Below are positions 1 through 8,755 of a stretch of 64,000 bases of DNA, piece after piece (positions within the stretch are counted from its first letter, which is position 1; the number at the start of each line of letters is the position of its first letter). A program made the position numbers and the translations under genes. Origin of the DNA: Photobacterium arenosum (GTDB lineage: Bacteria; Pseudomonadota; Gammaproteobacteria; Enterobacterales; Vibrionaceae); assembly GCF_014841115.1 (NCBI RefSeq), contig NZ_JACYTP010000011.1, positions 62,001-126,000 on the forward strand, written 5' to 3'. Under the pieces are notes generated by a model. It worked only from the letters and a program-made list of their open reading frames with translations. It was not told where the DNA came from and searched no databases.

Positions 1-1252
1 TATGACTGATGAAAATAAATTGCACAGTATTTGGTCTTTGAATCTGCTGTTTCGTATCGTGTCCGCGTTTTTTTTATTTCTGTCGGCAGACTGGGTAGCT
101 GTTTACACCAGTGAGCCAGAGATAGCAGTGGTCATTCGTGTTGTCAGTATTATTCCCGTTATTCTTGCTTTTCATAATGTCGGTATGGATCTGTTCGAAA
201 AAAACTTCAATTTTAAAATGGAAACCATGATGCTAATGGTAGCGAAAACACTCGGCAGTGTGTGTACCATAGCGGTTGCGTTAATTATCGGTAATTACTG
301 GGCTTTAATTGCCGGTGTTATATTGATGGCCGTGATTGAAGTGATCACCAGCTATATTCTTTGTCCTTTTCGGCCCCGCTGGTGCACACAGTACTGGAAA
401 GAACAGTGGGTTATATCTAAATGGCTGTATCTGGTTTCTGTGTCTGGTTATATGCGATCCAGGGTAGATATGCTGCTCTTGGGTAATATTCTTAACAGCC
501 GCAACGTCGGTTTTTATAATATGGGGCAGGAGTTTTCCTGGCTGCCTTTTACTGACTTTCTGGCCCCGATGAATCACGGAGCATTTTCCGTGTTTTCAAA
601 ACTGAAAGATCAGGACAGCTTACTGAAAGAAAGATTGTATTCGCAAATGGCATTGTTAATGTTTCTTGCTATGCCTGTGTCTTTTGGGGTATGCGCCATT
701 GCGGAGGATTTTGTCTATGTCGTTCTCGGAGAAAAATGGATTGACGTTATTCCAGTCATGCAGAATTTGTCATTCTTAATGATTGTGATGACTATGTATA
801 TGTTAATACAAACGGTATTGATCTTAAAATCCAGGATGCCGCTGTTATTTAAGTGCGATTGTCTGGCAATTTTGTTAGTGATTGGCAGTTTTTATGGTAG
901 CGGCTACGACGATCCTGACAGCCTGTCTTTTGTTCGCTTACTGGTTGGCGGTATATTTCTGGTGTGTGTGACAACTGTGTTCTTGCTTGTGATCAGGCTG
1001 CAGGCCAGCCGTTTATTACCCGTTATTTTTGTGCCGTTTTCTGTTTCAGTATTGATGTATTTCAGCGTTATTGCTGTGGTATCTGAAATAGACAGTCATT
1101 TCTGGGCTTTACTCCTGGGTATAGTAACAGGTGTATTCGTGTATTCGGTTTCTATGCTGGCATTATTGCCGGTTTCAATCAGAGTGATTCCGGAGTATCG
1201 AAGTATACAAGCTAAAATAGGAAAAATAATCAGAACCCCTATGTTTGATTAA
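1..1252 (+). CDS. Wzx-type polysaccharide flippase, 5' truncated by window edge
   Basis: Polytopic membrane protein of the MATE/MOP lipopolysaccharide-translocase type (WzxC-like), expected to flip undecaprenyl-linked repeat units across the inner membrane. About 416 codons are visible, with repeated hydrophobic segments of 18-22 residues. The first in-frame ATG at base 2 begins with TDENKLHSIWSLNLLF, which in this family sits after the first two or three helices, so the true start lies upstream of the window. It is the first visible gene of the XrtA exopolysaccharide locus and is read in the same direction as the ligase-like gene downstream. The family is clear; substrate specificity is not visible. 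Confidence 0.8.
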   Translation, partial: MTDENKLHSIWSLNLLFRIVSAFFLFLSADWVAVYTSEPEIAVVIRVVSIIPVILAFHNVGMDLFEKNFNFKMETMMLMVAKTLGSVCTIAVALIIGNYWALIAGVILMAVIEVITSYILCPFRPRWCTQYWKEQWVISKWLYLVSVSGYMRSRVDMLLLGNILNSRNVGFYNMGQEFSWLPFTDFLAPMNHGAFSVFSKLKDQDSLLKERLYSQMALLMFLAMPVSFGVCAIAEDFVYVVLGEKWIDVIPVMQNLSFLMIVMTMYMLIQTVLILKSRMPLLFKCDCLAILLVIGSFYGSGYDDPDSLSFVRLLVGGIFLVCVTTVFLLVIRLQASRLLPVIFVPFSVSVLMYFSVIAVVSEIDSHFWALLLGIVTGVFVYSVSMLALLPVSIRVIPEYRSIQAKIGKIIRTPMFD

Positions 1253-1475
1253 CGTCAGTGAGGGTAGAAGAGCGGATGGATTTTCTCTATAGCGATTGAG
1301 AGTGACTTAATTAGTTGCATAATAATCTACTGCAACTGTTAAGATCTGTTCGGGTCACTGATGACAAATTATTCATAGTCAAAATTTTGTTGGTTCGTTA
1401 ATCAGGAACTATAGTGAAAGGAGTGGTTAAAAAAGTCACAATATCTGTTAAATATGCCAGCTGGAAGCCCAGACG

Positions 1476-1500
1476 ATCTGAGCTTTTCACACGCTCAGAT
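1476..1500 (+). promoter_or_regulatory. Leader hairpin directly before a ribosome binding site
   Basis: ATCTGAGC (1476-1483) and GCTCAGAT (1493-1500) form a perfect 8-bp stem with a 9-nt loop. The stem ends immediately before the AAGGAG Shine-Dalgarno at 1501-1506 of the 42-residue ORF. Such a position could influence translation initiation. No riboswitch family was recognised. Confidence 0.4.
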
Positions 1501-1513
1501 AAGGAGTTGAACA

Positions 1514-1642
1514 GTGGAATCAATCCTTTTCTCGATGGGTCTGTTTGTCTTGGTATATCTTTGTGTACGCTCAATAAGGCAGGACAAAGAATACAAAGAA
1601 TACTTAGCAAAACAGCAAAAAAATTCTAAGCATCGACGTTAG
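1514..1642 (+). CDS. Small membrane peptide (42 aa) in the XrtA locus
   Basis: Reading frame from a GTG with AAGGAG at 1501-1506 (7-nt spacing), ending at TAG 1640-1642, 11 bases before the next gene. The N-terminal 18 residues are hydrophobic (ILFSMGLFVLVYLCV); the rest is strongly charged and basic (RSIRQDKEYKEYLAKQQK...KHRR). This is the layout of a single-pass membrane peptide with a cytoplasmic basic tail. A competing 71-residue frame on the same strand (1414-1629) lacks such organisation. The function is unknown; it may be a small accessory of the neighbouring flippase or ligase. Confidence 0.55.
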   Translation: MESILFSMGLFVLVYLCVRSIRQDKEYKEYLAKQQKNSKHRR

Positions 1643-1653
1643 GGAGCTGGAAA

Positions 1654-2994
1654 ATGAGAGATGTCGTCTTAATCAGCGTTTTCCTGATCCTGGCTTGTTT
1701 TGCTCTGAGACGCTCTTACATCGCAGTGTCACTTTGGTTGTGGTCGGGCTTATTTGTGCCGGCCTATTGGGTTTACGGGTTTGCCAAGCCGATCAGTTAC
1801 AACAGTGTGTTTGCCTTGCTGACGCTGATTACTTACCTTTTTTCCAGGAAGAAGCCCGCGGTTATATTTGACGGGGTTGTCTTCATTGCTATTTTGTTTT
1901 GGCTTCATACCGGTTTAACCACCTACAACACCATTATTTTTCCTGAACTGGTTTGGCCGGAATGGGAGAAATTTTCCAAGATCTTCCTGTTGTTCATCAT
2001 GATTGCATTAATCATCCGGCAAAAGCATGAGTTCGAAATGCTGTTGTGGGGGATATTGATGTCAGTGGGCTTCTTTGGTGCCGTGGAAGGGCTGAAGTTC
2101 CTGGCCAGTTTAGGCGGACATAAAATCCAGGGGCCAACTGGTCACTTGATTTCAGACAATAACCACCTTGCCGCTGCTTTATGTATGGTGATTCCTTTAT
2201 GTATCTATCAGTTAAAGTCCGTCCAGGAAAGGTGGATCCGTTTAGGGCTGATAGGTATGTTAGTGCTGTGTGTGTTGTCTGTGCTGGGCACTTATTCCAG
2301 AGGAGGCGTGCTTGCTCTGGCTGTGATTGGCTGTTACTTCTGGTTCAGAAGTAACAAAAAAGTTCTGACATTATTTGGCGTGGCAATTATCGTTTCAGTT
2401 TCTGTCTTGCTGTTACCGGACAAGTGGTATGACAGGATGGAAACGATAGAAACGGCGACTCAGGATTCTTCTTTCACTAACCGGCTGACTTCGTGGAAAA
2501 TCCACACTTTGATGGCGCTGGAACGGCCGGTGTTGGGAGCCGGATTTAAAGCCACCTATTTTCAGCCGGTGTGGGACAGGCTCGCACTGGATATCTATAA
2601 AATAGATATTATTGAAACGCCGCCCCCCGGAGAAGAAAGCTGGGCCGCGCACAGTATTTATTTTCAGGTTTTGGGTGATCACGGCTTTGTCGGGTTCACT
2701 CTGTTCATGCTGGTTATTCTGTTGTTGTTTCTGAAAATGCGCTGGGTCATTGTGACACTGGGGCGACCGCCATGGAATGATACTCACCACTGGCAGATTG
2801 ATCTGGCGCGCATGATGCAGGTGTCTTTGCTGGGCTATTGCACGGCAGGGGCCGCGCTCTCGCTGGCGTATCTTGAACTTTTCTGGGTATTAGCCGCAGC
2901 AATGGCGGCCTTAAGTATGCAGGTGAGAGTGATGGTCAGCCAGCAAGCGCGAAGAAAACCGGTTTCTCAGTTACAGGGCATGTCCTCCACTTAA
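1654..2994 (+). CDS. O-antigen ligase/polymerase-like protein, exosortase A-associated (TIGR03097 type)
   Basis: Polytopic inner-membrane protein of 446 residues with about ten to twelve hydrophobic segments and a long periplasmic loop in the second half, as in Wzy_C/O-antigen ligase proteins. GPTGHLISDNNHLAAAL and GTYSRGGVLALA are hallmarks of the exosortase-A-associated putative O-glycosylation ligase family. Expected role: polymerising or ligating the polysaccharide at the periplasmic face. The start follows a GGGAGCTGG Shine-Dalgarno-like stretch and lies just after the small peptide gene, so the two are probably cotranscribed. It converges on the minus-strand glycosyltransferase ending at 3051. 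Confidence 0.85.
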   Translation: MRDVVLISVFLILACFALRRSYIAVSLWLWSGLFVPAYWVYGFAKPISYNSVFALLTLITYLFSRKKPAVIFDGVVFIAILFWLHTGLTTYNTIIFPELVWPEWEKFSKIFLLFIMIALIIRQKHEFEMLLWGILMSVGFFGAVEGLKFLASLGGHKIQGPTGHLISDNNHLAAALCMVIPLCIYQLKSVQERWIRLGLIGMLVLCVLSVLGTYSRGGVLALAVIGCYFWFRSNKKVLTLFGVAIIVSVSVLLLPDKWYDRMETIETATQDSSFTNRLTSWKIHTLMALERPVLGAGFKATYFQPVWDRLALDIYKIDIIETPPPGEESWAAHSIYFQVLGDHGFVGFTLFMLVILLLFLKMRWVIVTLGRPPWNDTHHWQIDLARMMQVSLLGYCTAGAALSLAYLELFWVLAAAMAALSMQVRVMVSQQARRKPVSQLQGMSST

Positions 2995-3050
2995 TGCTCT
3001 GAATATCCGACCAATCAGTTGTGTTACCTGTGGTGTTTTCCCGGCACCAC

Positions 3051-4214
3051 TCAGGGTTTGACAATCAACGACTCAAAAATACCGACGATTTTTTGTGCAT
3101 TGTCCGGCCAGGTCAGCTGTTGTCTGGCAATGCTGGCCGCCGCATTGTCACTTAACTGCTGGCGGAGTGCTTCGTCGGACAACAAACGCTTAATCTGCTC
3201 CAGCATATCGGCTAAATGACCTGCTTTGAACAGCAGGGCATTGTCGCCATCTGTCAGCAGCTCTTTTATGTTGTCGCTATCGGGCGCGACAATGGCTTTG
3301 CCACATGCCAGGTATTCGATCAGCTTGAGCGGTGAACACCAGGGGGTGACGGCCGGCTGCAGGGCGATATCTATCTGAGAGAGCCAGTCCGGTATATGTT
3401 GGCGATCAATTAATCCTGTGATGTGAATCTGGTGCTCGGCCCTGAGAGTGCGTGCCTGTTTTCTGAGCTCATCCAGAACCGGGCCGTCACCGACGATCAG
3501 GAATTTCACTTCTGGATCGTCAATGTTCCGCTGCCGGTTAAAATCAACGATCAGTGACAAAACGTGCTCTAATTGATGCCATTCGCGGCAGAAGCCGACA
3601 AATCCAACCACCAGGCTACCCGAAAATTCAGGTTGTTTCTCCTTGCCGACAACAGGATGAAATAAGCGGCTGTCTATCCCATTGGGAATAACACTGATGG
3701 CATGCTCAGGTACGCCTGCGCGCTGAACATAGTCGGCCAGCACATGACTGACCGGCAGAGTATGATCGGCATTACGCCATGTGAACAATTCTGACCAGCG
3801 GGCCAGCCAGGTGAGCGACAATCCGCCGTAGGCATTGCGCTCATCGAATAATGGGGCGTTGATCTCTAATACCAGTGGCACATTGAACAGTTGCTTAGCC
3901 AGGATCCCGGTGGGAAGAAACAGGTTGTAGCGCTCATAAATGGCATCCGGTTTTTCCCGGTATAAAGTGATGCACAGCTTGGCGAAATCATAAGCACTGT
4001 AGCCAAATTCCAGGATTTCACAGCAAAAACGGGGCAGCATCTGGCGCACTTTGCTGACCCAGCCGCCGTTAGCGCCAACGTCGGCCTGATCGGACACAGC
4101 CGGTGCGACGACCACCACTTCGTGGCCTTGTTCACGAAGGGCACCAATGATGGCATCAATATGGACATACTGGCCGTCTTTGGAAGCGACCCTGTGGTGA
4201 TACAGAATTTTCAT
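3051..4214 (-). CDS. Glycosyltransferase family 4, exosortase A-associated
   Basis: 387-residue GT-B fold enzyme. The N-terminus (MKILYHHRVASKDGQYVHID...) is typical of the XrtA-locus glycosyltransferases. The C-terminal Rossmann half has the GT1/GT4 nucleotide-sugar region ending in KLIEYLACGKAIVAPDSDNIKELL, with the Glu of the EX7E-type motif. It should add a sugar to the lipid-linked exopolysaccharide repeat at the cytoplasmic face of the inner membrane. Its start overlaps the stop of the upstream glycosyltransferase by 4 bases, so the two are translationally coupled. Donor and acceptor cannot be read from sequence. Confidence 0.85.
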   Translation of the reverse strand: MKILYHHRVASKDGQYVHIDAIIGALREQGHEVVVVAPAVSDQADVGANGGWVSKVRQMLPRFCCEILEFGYSAYDFAKLCITLYREKPDAIYERYNLFLPTGILAKQLFNVPLVLEINAPLFDERNAYGGLSLTWLARWSELFTWRNADHTLPVSHVLADYVQRAGVPEHAISVIPNGIDSRLFHPVVGKEKQPEFSGSLVVGFVGFCREWHQLEHVLSLIVDFNRQRNIDDPEVKFLIVGDGPVLDELRKQARTLRAEHQIHITGLIDRQHIPDWLSQIDIALQPAVTPWCSPLKLIEYLACGKAIVAPDSDNIKELLTDGDNALLFKAGHLADMLEQIKRLLSDEALRQQLSDNAAASIARQQLTWPDNAQKIVGIFESLIVKP

Positions 4215-5401
4215 GATGCGTCCTTAATCAAACGATTAAACAACTGATACTGACCTTCAGAGGTGGCAGACCAGTCGAATTGCTCGGCGTAATGACGAGT
4301 GTCAGCGCGGGCAAAAGGCTTGTTCAGCAACTGGCGGATACCCTCGGCGATGGCATTGACATTGCGCTCAACCAATGTGCCTGCCTGGGGTTTACGGACG
4401 ACTTCAGGTGTCCCCCAGATATTGGTGGCCACAACCGGTGTGCCGCAAGCCATGGCTTCCAGCAGCACATTTGCCCAGCCTTCTCTGTCTGAAGCCAGTG
4501 CCAGTAAGTCAGCCGCGCCATAATAGGCGGATAATTCTTCCTGACTGAGCTTGCCCAGAAAGCGTACCCGCTGGGCAACACCCTGTTGTTTGGCCAGGGC
4601 GGACAGTGCTTTTGCTTTCGGGCCGGTGCCGGCAATCAGTAACAGGGCATCCGGAATGTGACGCAGGGCTTCGATGACTAAGTGGTGGCCTTTACGCTCT
4701 ATAAGCAGACCGACGGATAAGATGACAGGTACATTAACCGGCAGGTTCAGTGCCTGCCTGAGTGCGGGTTGCTGGCTTTCGTCGCTGAAACTGAACAGCT
4801 CTAGATCGACCCCGTTTCTCAGTGTGCTGACTTTATCCGGTACTGCGCCTAACTCGATCATGCTTTGCCGCAGTGCCTCACACACTGCAAGGTTGTGGTT
4901 GCTGACCGATAAAACCTGCTGAATACGTTTTCGGGCTTTGGGGTAGGCGGGGATCAGATTGATGTCTGTCCCTCTTGCCGTCATGGTAAACGGTTTGTTT
5001 AAGGTGCTGGCGACCGAAGCAATGGCCACCCCGTCGGGGTAAAAATAGTGGCCATCAATCAGATCAAAGTCGAACCCTTGCTGCATTAAGCGTGCAATCT
5101 GTTTGTGCAGGGAATAGGCCAGCGTCGATGGGGTCAGTGACATTCCCAGTTTAGGGATAACCAGATATCTCGGATGATAAATGCGGATGCCATAGCGGCT
5201 CTCAGTATAGGGGACAGACGCATAGTCGCTGTATTGTCCAAACACAGGGTGACTGAACGGGAACCAGGGCACAGGTGCTATCACAGTAATGTCTGTCTGC
5301 GGGTAATGTTTTTTTAACTGGCGCAGCCGGGTTTCGACAAAAATGCCGTGCCTGGGATTACTCGCGTTCGGGTAGAGTGTTGAAATGGTGAGAATTTTCA
5401 C
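4211..5401 (-). CDS. Glycosyltransferase family 4
   Basis: 396-residue GT-B enzyme. The acceptor half begins MKILTISTLYPNASNPRHGIFVETR, which is typical of family 4. The donor half includes SVGLLIERKGHHLVIEAL and AMACGTPVVATNIWGTPEVV, the conserved nucleotide-sugar-binding region. Predicted to elongate the XrtA exopolysaccharide repeat. It overlaps the downstream glycosyltransferase by 4 bases and touches the amidotransferase gene upstream (shared base 5401), placing it in one tightly packed minus-strand operon. The sugar specificity is unknown. Confidence 0.85.
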   Translation of the reverse strand: MKILTISTLYPNASNPRHGIFVETRLRQLKKHYPQTDITVIAPVPWFPFSHPVFGQYSDYASVPYTESRYGIRIYHPRYLVIPKLGMSLTPSTLAYSLHKQIARLMQQGFDFDLIDGHYFYPDGVAIASVASTLNKPFTMTARGTDINLIPAYPKARKRIQQVLSVSNHNLAVCEALRQSMIELGAVPDKVSTLRNGVDLELFSFSDESQQPALRQALNLPVNVPVILSVGLLIERKGHHLVIEALRHIPDALLLIAGTGPKAKALSALAKQQGVAQRVRFLGKLSQEELSAYYGAADLLALASDREGWANVLLEAMACGTPVVATNIWGTPEVVRKPQAGTLVERNVNAIAEGIRQLLNKPFARADTRHYAEQFDWSATSEGQYQLFNRLIKDAS

Positions 5402-7284
5402 TATGCCTGCCTCTCCATAAATTGGGCGAACATCAGTAAACTCCAGAGCACGACACCATGATCGCGCTGGCCGCTTTCGTGCTCAGCCACAATGTTTCGC
5501 AGCTGATGCGGATTAAAATAGCCACAGTCCAGCATGACGGGAGATAAGATCTGCGTATGCAGCATCGGCCGGAGCTGGGTACGAAACCAATGGGCCAGCG
5601 GCATGCTGAACCCCATTTTAGGGCGATATAAAATATCTTTGGGCAGATAAGGTTCCAGGGCTTTTTTAAAGCAGAATTTGCCTTCCTGTCTGCGGATCAA
5701 ATCCTGGCTCGGAATTTGAAACGCCCATTCCAGCAGCTGGTGATCGAGCAGGGGGGCACGTACTTCAAGCGAATTGGCCATGCTGGCGCGATCCACCTTG
5801 GTCAGAATATCGCCGGGCAGCCAGGTTTTCAGATCGAGGTACTGGATCAATTTCAGCGGATCGTCGGTAGGCGCATTGAGGGCATGCCGGCGAAGAATAT
5901 CGTTCCCTGTATAGCCATTGAGCTGATGGCGATAGGCCGGACTGAGCAATCGCTGCCTGTCAGCGAACCTGAGTTTTGAGATCGTATTGGCATACGCATC
6001 AACACTGTTCATTGCCAGCGACTGGAAGGTCGTTTTGGCCCTGAAGCGCTGTGGCGCCCAGTCGGCTTTGGGGTATATCTGACCCAGCATGCCAAACACC
6101 GGTTCACGAATGGAAGAGGGTATCATCCCCCTGACTTTCTGCTCGGCCAGATGAAACCGGTAGCGACGGTAGCCGGCAAAGATTTCGTCTCCCCCGTCGC
6201 CGGACAAAGCCACTTTGACCTGTTTCCGGGCCAGCTGGCATACCAGGTAGGTCGGCAGTGCTGAATCGTCTGCAAACGGTTCATCATACAACCGCCCCAG
6301 CACCTCCACTAAGCTGACATCTTCTGCGTTGATCTGGCGATCATGATGCCGGGTTTGATACTGCTCAGCAATGCTGCGGGCATAGTGGGTTTCATCGAAC
6401 TGAGCCTGATCAAACCCTATGGCGCAGGTGTTCACCGGATTGGATTGCAGGCCCGACATCAGGGCCACAATAGCACTGGAATCCACCCCGCCTGACAAGA
6501 AGGCCCCGAGAGGCACATCCGACACCATGCGAATTCTGACAGCGTCCAGCAGTTGATCAACCAGTGCCTCCTGCGTATCGTGCCAGCTGAGGACTGTTGC
6601 TGGTGCAGAGAGATCCCAGTAGGCACTGGCCGTAATAGCGGCACCCGGCGTCAGTTGAAGATAATGCCCGGCAGGGAGCTTGAATATGTGTTTATAAGCG
6701 GTGAACGGGTCTGGAATATAGCCGAACATCAGGTATTCTTCGGCCATTTCGTCGCGCAGAGTGCGGGACACGTCAGGATGTGCTAGCAATACTTTCAGCT
6801 CGGAGGCAAAAACCAATTGCCCTTTGGCTGTCAGGCTGTAAAAAAGCGGTTTCTTACCCAGCCTGTCCCGGGCAAGAAAGAGGGTCGAGGTGTTTTTATC
6901 CCAGATAGCGAAGGCAAACATGCCACGAAAATGGCTGACGCAGTCTTTCCCCCATTGTTCCCAGGCATGGACTATCACTTCGGTATCACTGACGGTACGA
7001 AACTGATGACCCAGATTTTTCAGCTCTTTGATCAGAGCTTTGAAATTGTAAATTTCGCCATTAAAGACAACCGCGACCGTGTTATCTTCGTTAAACAGTG
7101 GCTGATGCCCGCCGGACAGGTCGATAATAGACAGACGGCGATGGGCCAGCCCGACAAGATCATCGACGAAATAGCCTTCATCATCCGGGCCTCGATGGTG
7201 CTGTATCCGGTTGATGTGCTGCAACAGCCGAGTGTCAATAATGCCTGAATGTTGTACGTTGAAAATACCCGCAATACCGCACAT
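5401..7284 (-). CDS. Asparagine-synthase-like amidotransferase 1, exosortase A-associated (TIGR03108 type)
   Basis: 627-residue protein with two domains. The N-terminal class II glutamine amidotransferase starts MCGIAGIF, with Cys2 as nucleophile, and has RGPDDEGY and NGEIYN motifs. The C-terminal asparagine-synthase adenylation domain has the PP-loop LSGGVDSS near residue 265 and SGDGGDEIFAGYRRY. The family uses glutamine-derived ammonia and ATP; in XrtA loci the acceptor is presumed to be a sugar or uronic acid of the exopolysaccharide. All key motifs are intact. It sits between the exosortase gene and the two glycosyltransferases in the minus-strand operon. Confidence 0.9.
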   Translation of the reverse strand: MCGIAGIFNVQHSGIIDTRLLQHINRIQHHRGPDDEGYFVDDLVGLAHRRLSIIDLSGGHQPLFNEDNTVAVVFNGEIYNFKALIKELKNLGHQFRTVSDTEVIVHAWEQWGKDCVSHFRGMFAFAIWDKNTSTLFLARDRLGKKPLFYSLTAKGQLVFASELKVLLAHPDVSRTLRDEMAEEYLMFGYIPDPFTAYKHIFKLPAGHYLQLTPGAAITASAYWDLSAPATVLSWHDTQEALVDQLLDAVRIRMVSDVPLGAFLSGGVDSSAIVALMSGLQSNPVNTCAIGFDQAQFDETHYARSIAEQYQTRHHDRQINAEDVSLVEVLGRLYDEPFADDSALPTYLVCQLARKQVKVALSGDGGDEIFAGYRRYRFHLAEQKVRGMIPSSIREPVFGMLGQIYPKADWAPQRFRAKTTFQSLAMNSVDAYANTISKLRFADRQRLLSPAYRHQLNGYTGNDILRRHALNAPTDDPLKLIQYLDLKTWLPGDILTKVDRASMANSLEVRAPLLDHQLLEWAFQIPSQDLIRRQEGKFCFKKALEPYLPKDILYRPKMGFSMPLAHWFRTQLRPMLHTQILSPVMLDCGYFNPHQLRNIVAEHESGQRDHGVVLWSLLMFAQFMERQA

Positions 7285-7309
7285 AACCCTCTCCCTGATA
7301 ATGGTTTCA

Positions 7310-8755
7310 TTACCGCTGGTGGCTGTTTTTTAAGATCACGCTGTGCTTGTTTGTGCCAACATCAATGATGTCTTTTATCTGGTTATCGCTCAGCTCAGTG
7401 CTTGCTATTGCAAAGACATCTGAGACGCCTTGCTGCCCGGCCAGGCGATAAGATGCTTTCATCAACTTGATAGCCAGCGGATTACTGCTGCAAAACGCAT
7501 TCACACAGTACCAATAGATAACCCGCATGCTGTTTCCCTTCGCATTGGATACAGTCATCGACTTGGCATGAATACCGGCGGGTAACGTCACTGATTGGCT
7601 ATTGTCGACCGACCAGATGTCTTTATTGAACAGCTGATTGGTACTGCTGATTAGCTCGCCATCCCGTTGCCAGATGTTATAGCGGGCGGTATAGAGTTCT
7701 GCCTTTCCGTCAGCGGCGCTCTGGCGCTGGCTGCGTTCGGCATGCGGGAATGAGATCCCCCATTCGGTCAGCATGACAGGCTGCGGATTCATGGCGTCAG
7801 TTTGCTGGCTGGACAGCAGGGGCTGGCCCTGGTCAAGCTGCTGCTTCCACAAGGCGGTCGCAATAAAAATCAGGGCAACCAAGCCAAGTGCCCCCCATGT
7901 TTGGCGAGCTGATAGCGCAGACGGTTGCTGCGGCAATTTGACATATGGGGCTTGCTGATCAGAAAACAGACTGGCGGTAAAAAAGATCACCAGAATGACA
8001 ACACTGAAAAACAGCCAGCCGTAAACCAGATGATCCGCCCCGGCGGCATATTCCATGTTGCTGAAATACCCAATCATCACAATGCCATAAGCCCGGATAC
8101 CGTTGGCAATGATCGGGAAGATAAACGAAAAGGCCACAAAGAGTGTGCGCTTGTAGACTTTGGTGAACTGTAAGTAGGCGAATAACGTGCCTAATGCCAC
8201 GCTGGACATCAGAAAACGGATGCCTGAACAGGCTTCTGCCACGTAAAACCGACCATTGGGAATGGTCAGGTATAAGCCATCCCGGTAGACAGGGATATTG
8301 CTGATATTCAGCAGCCAGACTGAAAGATCGGCGGTGATGATCTGCAGTTTGGGAATCAGGCTTTCACCAAAGGGGATGGCAAAGAGTAAATACAGCAAAG
8401 GGAACCAAAAACGGCGAATGATGGCGGTGCCCAATACCGCCCACAGCAATAACTGAAGACTCACAATGGCGGCGATATGTTCAAATAACCCGATACTTGC
8501 CGCCCGGCCCAATAGCCAAAGAAAGCATGATACGGCAAGTAATGCTACCGCCAGCCAACTGACAGACGGGCGCAATGGCTTAATGACCTTGCGCTCTCGC
8601 CATACCAGCCAGAGACAGATTGGCACAACCAGAAAGCAATGCTCATAGGTTTTAGAATTGGCCCAGACATTTACCATATTGCTCAATGACGGCCAGAACA
8701 GCCATAACCAGCCGATAACAGGGAGTGCCAGGCGAAACCCGATCCGGTCAGACAT
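7310..8755 (-). CDS. xrtA: Exosortase A with fused EpsI domain
   Basis: 481-residue inner-membrane protein. The N-terminal ~280 residues hold about eight helices with the exosortase catalytic triad: Cys in ACSGIRF, Arg in ANGIRAY and His in DHLVYGW. The C-terminal ~200 residues are the periplasmic EpsI (DUF3485) domain ending near WYCVNAFCSS. XrtA cleaves and anchors PEP-CTERM proteins during export and is tied to exopolysaccharide production. A TTG lies 12 bases upstream in frame, but ATG at 8755 has TTGAGG at good spacing and starts MSDRIGFRL. The start overlaps the upstream glycosyltransferase stop by 8 bases. Confidence 0.92.
   Translation of the reverse strand: MSDRIGFRLALPVIGWLWLFWPSLSNMVNVWANSKTYEHCFLVVPICLWLVWRERKVIKPLRPSVSWLAVALLAVSCFLWLLGRAASIGLFEHIAAIVSLQLLLWAVLGTAIIRRFWFPLLYLLFAIPFGESLIPKLQIITADLSVWLLNISNIPVYRDGLYLTIPNGRFYVAEACSGIRFLMSSVALGTLFAYLQFTKVYKRTLFVAFSFIFPIIANGIRAYGIVMIGYFSNMEYAAGADHLVYGWLFFSVVILVIFFTASLFSDQQAPYVKLPQQPSALSARQTWGALGLVALIFIATALWKQQLDQGQPLLSSQQTDAMNPQPVMLTEWGISFPHAERSQRQSAADGKAELYTARYNIWQRDGELISSTNQLFNKDIWSVDNSQSVTLPAGIHAKSMTVSNAKGNSMRVIYWYCVNAFCSSNPLAIKLMKASYRLAGQQGVSDVFAIASTELSDNQIKDIIDVGTNKHSVILKNSHQR

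Noticed and set aside
1411-1513. Cyclic-di-GMP (GEMM) riboswitch before the ligase gene
   Set aside because: The hairpin is present, but the conserved GEMM core could not be matched by eye.
1414-1629. 71-residue ORF from GTG
   Set aside because: Overlaps the better small gene at 1514-1642, has no domain features, and its reverse-strand shadow is equally long.
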